Positions 62,796 through 64,000 of a stretch of DNA of 64,000 bases are shown here, piece after piece (the first letter of the stretch is position 1; every line of letters begins with the position of its first letter). The position numbers were made by a program, and so were the translations under genes. The notes under the pieces were generated by a model. That model was given only the letters and a program-made list of their open reading frames with translations. It was not told where the DNA came from and ran no database searches. Source of the DNA: Mycobacterium sp. GA-1199 (GTDB taxonomy: Bacteria; Actinomycetota; Actinomycetes; Mycobacteriales; Mycobacteriaceae); NCBI RefSeq assembly GCF_001500045.1, contig NZ_LQIX01000001.1:62001-126000 (forward strand). The letters are read 5' to 3'.

Positions 62796-64000
62796 TCAAT
62801 GGTTCTCGCCAAAGACGCGCCCCAGTTCGGCCCTTGATCGGATTCCGAGTTTCCGGTAGATGCGAGACAGGTTCGTCTCGACCGTCTTGGGGCTGATGAA
62901 CAGCGCGGTGGCCACGTCCTTGGTTGTCATACCCGACGCGGCCAGTTCAGCGACGCGGTGCTCCGACGGCGTCAGGCCCAAGTGTCCGTTGCTCGATGCG
63001 CCGGCTCGCGCGAGTTCGGCGCGCGCCCGCTGCGCCCACAGCGGAGTGCCCAAGCTCTCGAACACGCGCAAGGCCTCGGTCATGGTCGTGCGCGACGCTT
63101 CCTTCTGCCGCTGACGCCGCTGTAACTGGCCGAGCAGCAACAGGGTTCGAGCGCGCTCGAAGGGCATCGGCAGGCGGTCGTGGTGGGTCAGCGCGCGTCT
63201 CGCCATGTCGGCCGCATCGTCGACCTCACCGCGGGCGGCAAGCCAGAGACTGCGGCACCGTGCGGCCATGGCCAGCATCCACGGCCTGTCCAGCAGGTGC
63301 CCGTTGGCTTCCAGCGCGTCGATCATCGGCTGGGCTTCGGAGGCGCGGCCGAGCGCGACCAACGCCTCAACCGCGTCGGGGACGAAGCCCGCGGTGATGA
63401 TTTCCGTGCCGGGCAGGAACGGGAGCCGGTCGACCAACGGCTGCAATATCTGCAGCGCCTGCTCGTAATTTCCCAACGACACCTCGAGGAATGCCAGGTT
63501 GACCGAGGCCCAATCCGCTAGTCGGGGCGAACGGCAACGCTCGGCGAGGTCGATCGCCTTCCGCGCGACGGCCCGGGTCTCGTCCTGCCTGCCGGCATAC
63601 GCCGCGACCGCGGACTGGATGCTCTTGGCGACCACTTGCATGTGTTCGCCGCCGAGTTGTTGTGCCCGCTCGACGGTCTCCTCGGCGATGCGGGTCGCCT
63701 CCTCGTAGTTTCCTCGCCAGATCTCGATCAGCGCACTGAACACCGCGACGAAGATCAGATCGGTTTCGGCCCCCCGCTCGACGCAACGCCGGCGCACGAA
63801 GGCCATCTGATCGATCGCCTCATCCAACCGTCCCGCGAACGCCAGCAGCAGGGCGTGATTGGGTCTGGCGCGGAAAGCGATCGGCGCCTCGCTGGTCAGA
63901 TCCTGCAGGGCCAAGGCTCGGCCGATGCCCGCCCAGTCGACACCGCGACCGCACATGCAGGCGATGTTGGTGCGTACCGCCAGAACCTGACTCGTGAGGT
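62796..64000 (-). CDS. LuxR-family regulator with TPR-like repeats, partial at right edge
   Basis: The frame is open from the stop at 62796 to base 64000 (at least 400 aa), so the N-terminus, probably an AAA/NACHT ATPase, is outside. Helical TPR-like repeats with GRLDEAIDQMAFVRRR and GNYEEATRIAEETVERA fill most of it. The C-terminal LuxR helix-turn-helix is LTPSEHRVAELAASGMTTKD then VATALFISPKTVETNLSRIY. An in-frame ATG at 63956 is internal. It is convergent with the rml cluster, 3 bp away. Confidence 0.85.
   Translation of the reverse strand, partial: LTSQVLAVRTNIACMCGRGVDWAGIGRALALQDLTSEAPIAFRARPNHALLLAFAGRLDEAIDQMAFVRRRCVERGAETDLIFVAVFSALIEIWRGNYEEATRIAEETVERAQQLGGEHMQVVAKSIQSAVAAYAGRQDETRAVARKAIDLAERCRSPRLADWASVNLAFLEVSLGNYEQALQILQPLVDRLPFLPGTEIITAGFVPDAVEALVALGRASEAQPMIDALEANGHLLDRPWMLAMAARCRSLWLAARGEVDDAADMARRALTHHDRLPMPFERARTLLLLGQLQRRQRQKEASRTTMTEALRVFESLGTPLWAQRARAELARAGASSNGHLGLTPSEHRVAELAASGMTTKDVATALFISPKTVETNLSRIYRKLGIRSRAELGRVFGENH

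Overview
The window is chromosomal DNA of a high-GC actinobacterium, almost certainly a Mycobacterium/Mycolicibacterium. The strongest evidence is the block thrT-metT-rpmG-hadABC-trpT-secE-nusG-rplK-rplA, which matches the Rv0634B-Rv0641 order of M. tuberculosis. It is preceded by recD-recB-recC, echA3 and a glyoxalase-II-like gene, as at Rv0629c-Rv0634c. HadABC are FAS-II mycolic-acid dehydratases. F420-type enzymes, EspC-like type VII secretion proteins, a PE-PPE hydrolase and frequent GTG starts fit the same assignment.

Layout. (1) 1-4.4 kb: a DraG-like ADP-ribosylglycohydrolase (cut by the left edge) is divergent from an NrtR-like Nudix repressor across a palindrome. Next to it is a type VII secretion toxin cassette: EspC-like partner, WXG-TNT NAD+-glycohydrolase toxin and Imm61-type immunity protein. 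(2) 4.5-11.3 kb: small conserved genes and an operon with a quinol-type nitric oxide reductase, a Cys-motif membrane protein and a slipin. (3) 11.3-18.5 kb: a DUF2293 gene with an in-frame nonsense codon, an RHH/Doc toxin-antitoxin pair, a Pif1-like helicase with a degenerate exonuclease domain and a BRCT domain, an ERCC4-Lsr2 fusion and a flavin amine oxidase. (4) 18.4-27 kb: sulfur scavenging, with formylglycine-generating enzyme, SsuD, an SfnB-like monooxygenase and a Cys-type sulfatase. A Cys-containing leader ORF overlaps the ssuD start. A cold-shock protein and a DesA3-like desaturase lie among them. (5) 27-30.5 kb: a second, broken EspC-like/toxin cassette, then a tartrate/malate dehydrogenase with a DASS transporter. 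(6) 30.5-38.8 kb: recC-recB-recD, overlapping. (7) 38.9-50.5 kb: mixed metabolic and regulatory genes, including rhodanese, haloalkane dehalogenase, an HD/LuxR protein, echA3 with a TetR regulator, and a DUF2235-like protein lacking its nucleophile. (8) 50.7-57.3 kb: the conserved translation, secretion and mycolate block. (9) 57.6-64 kb: a PE-PPE hydrolase, then rmlA-rmlB and an RmlC-RmlD fusion making dTDP-rhamnose, and a LuxR regulator cut by the right edge.

Two themes stand out. One is NAD/ADP-ribose chemistry at the left edge: eraser, NAD-type repressor, and a secreted NADase with its immunity protein. The other is a set of long palindromes at gene boundaries. Two are copies of one roughly 62-bp element. 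Three are unrelated hairpins with arms of 16-21 bp.
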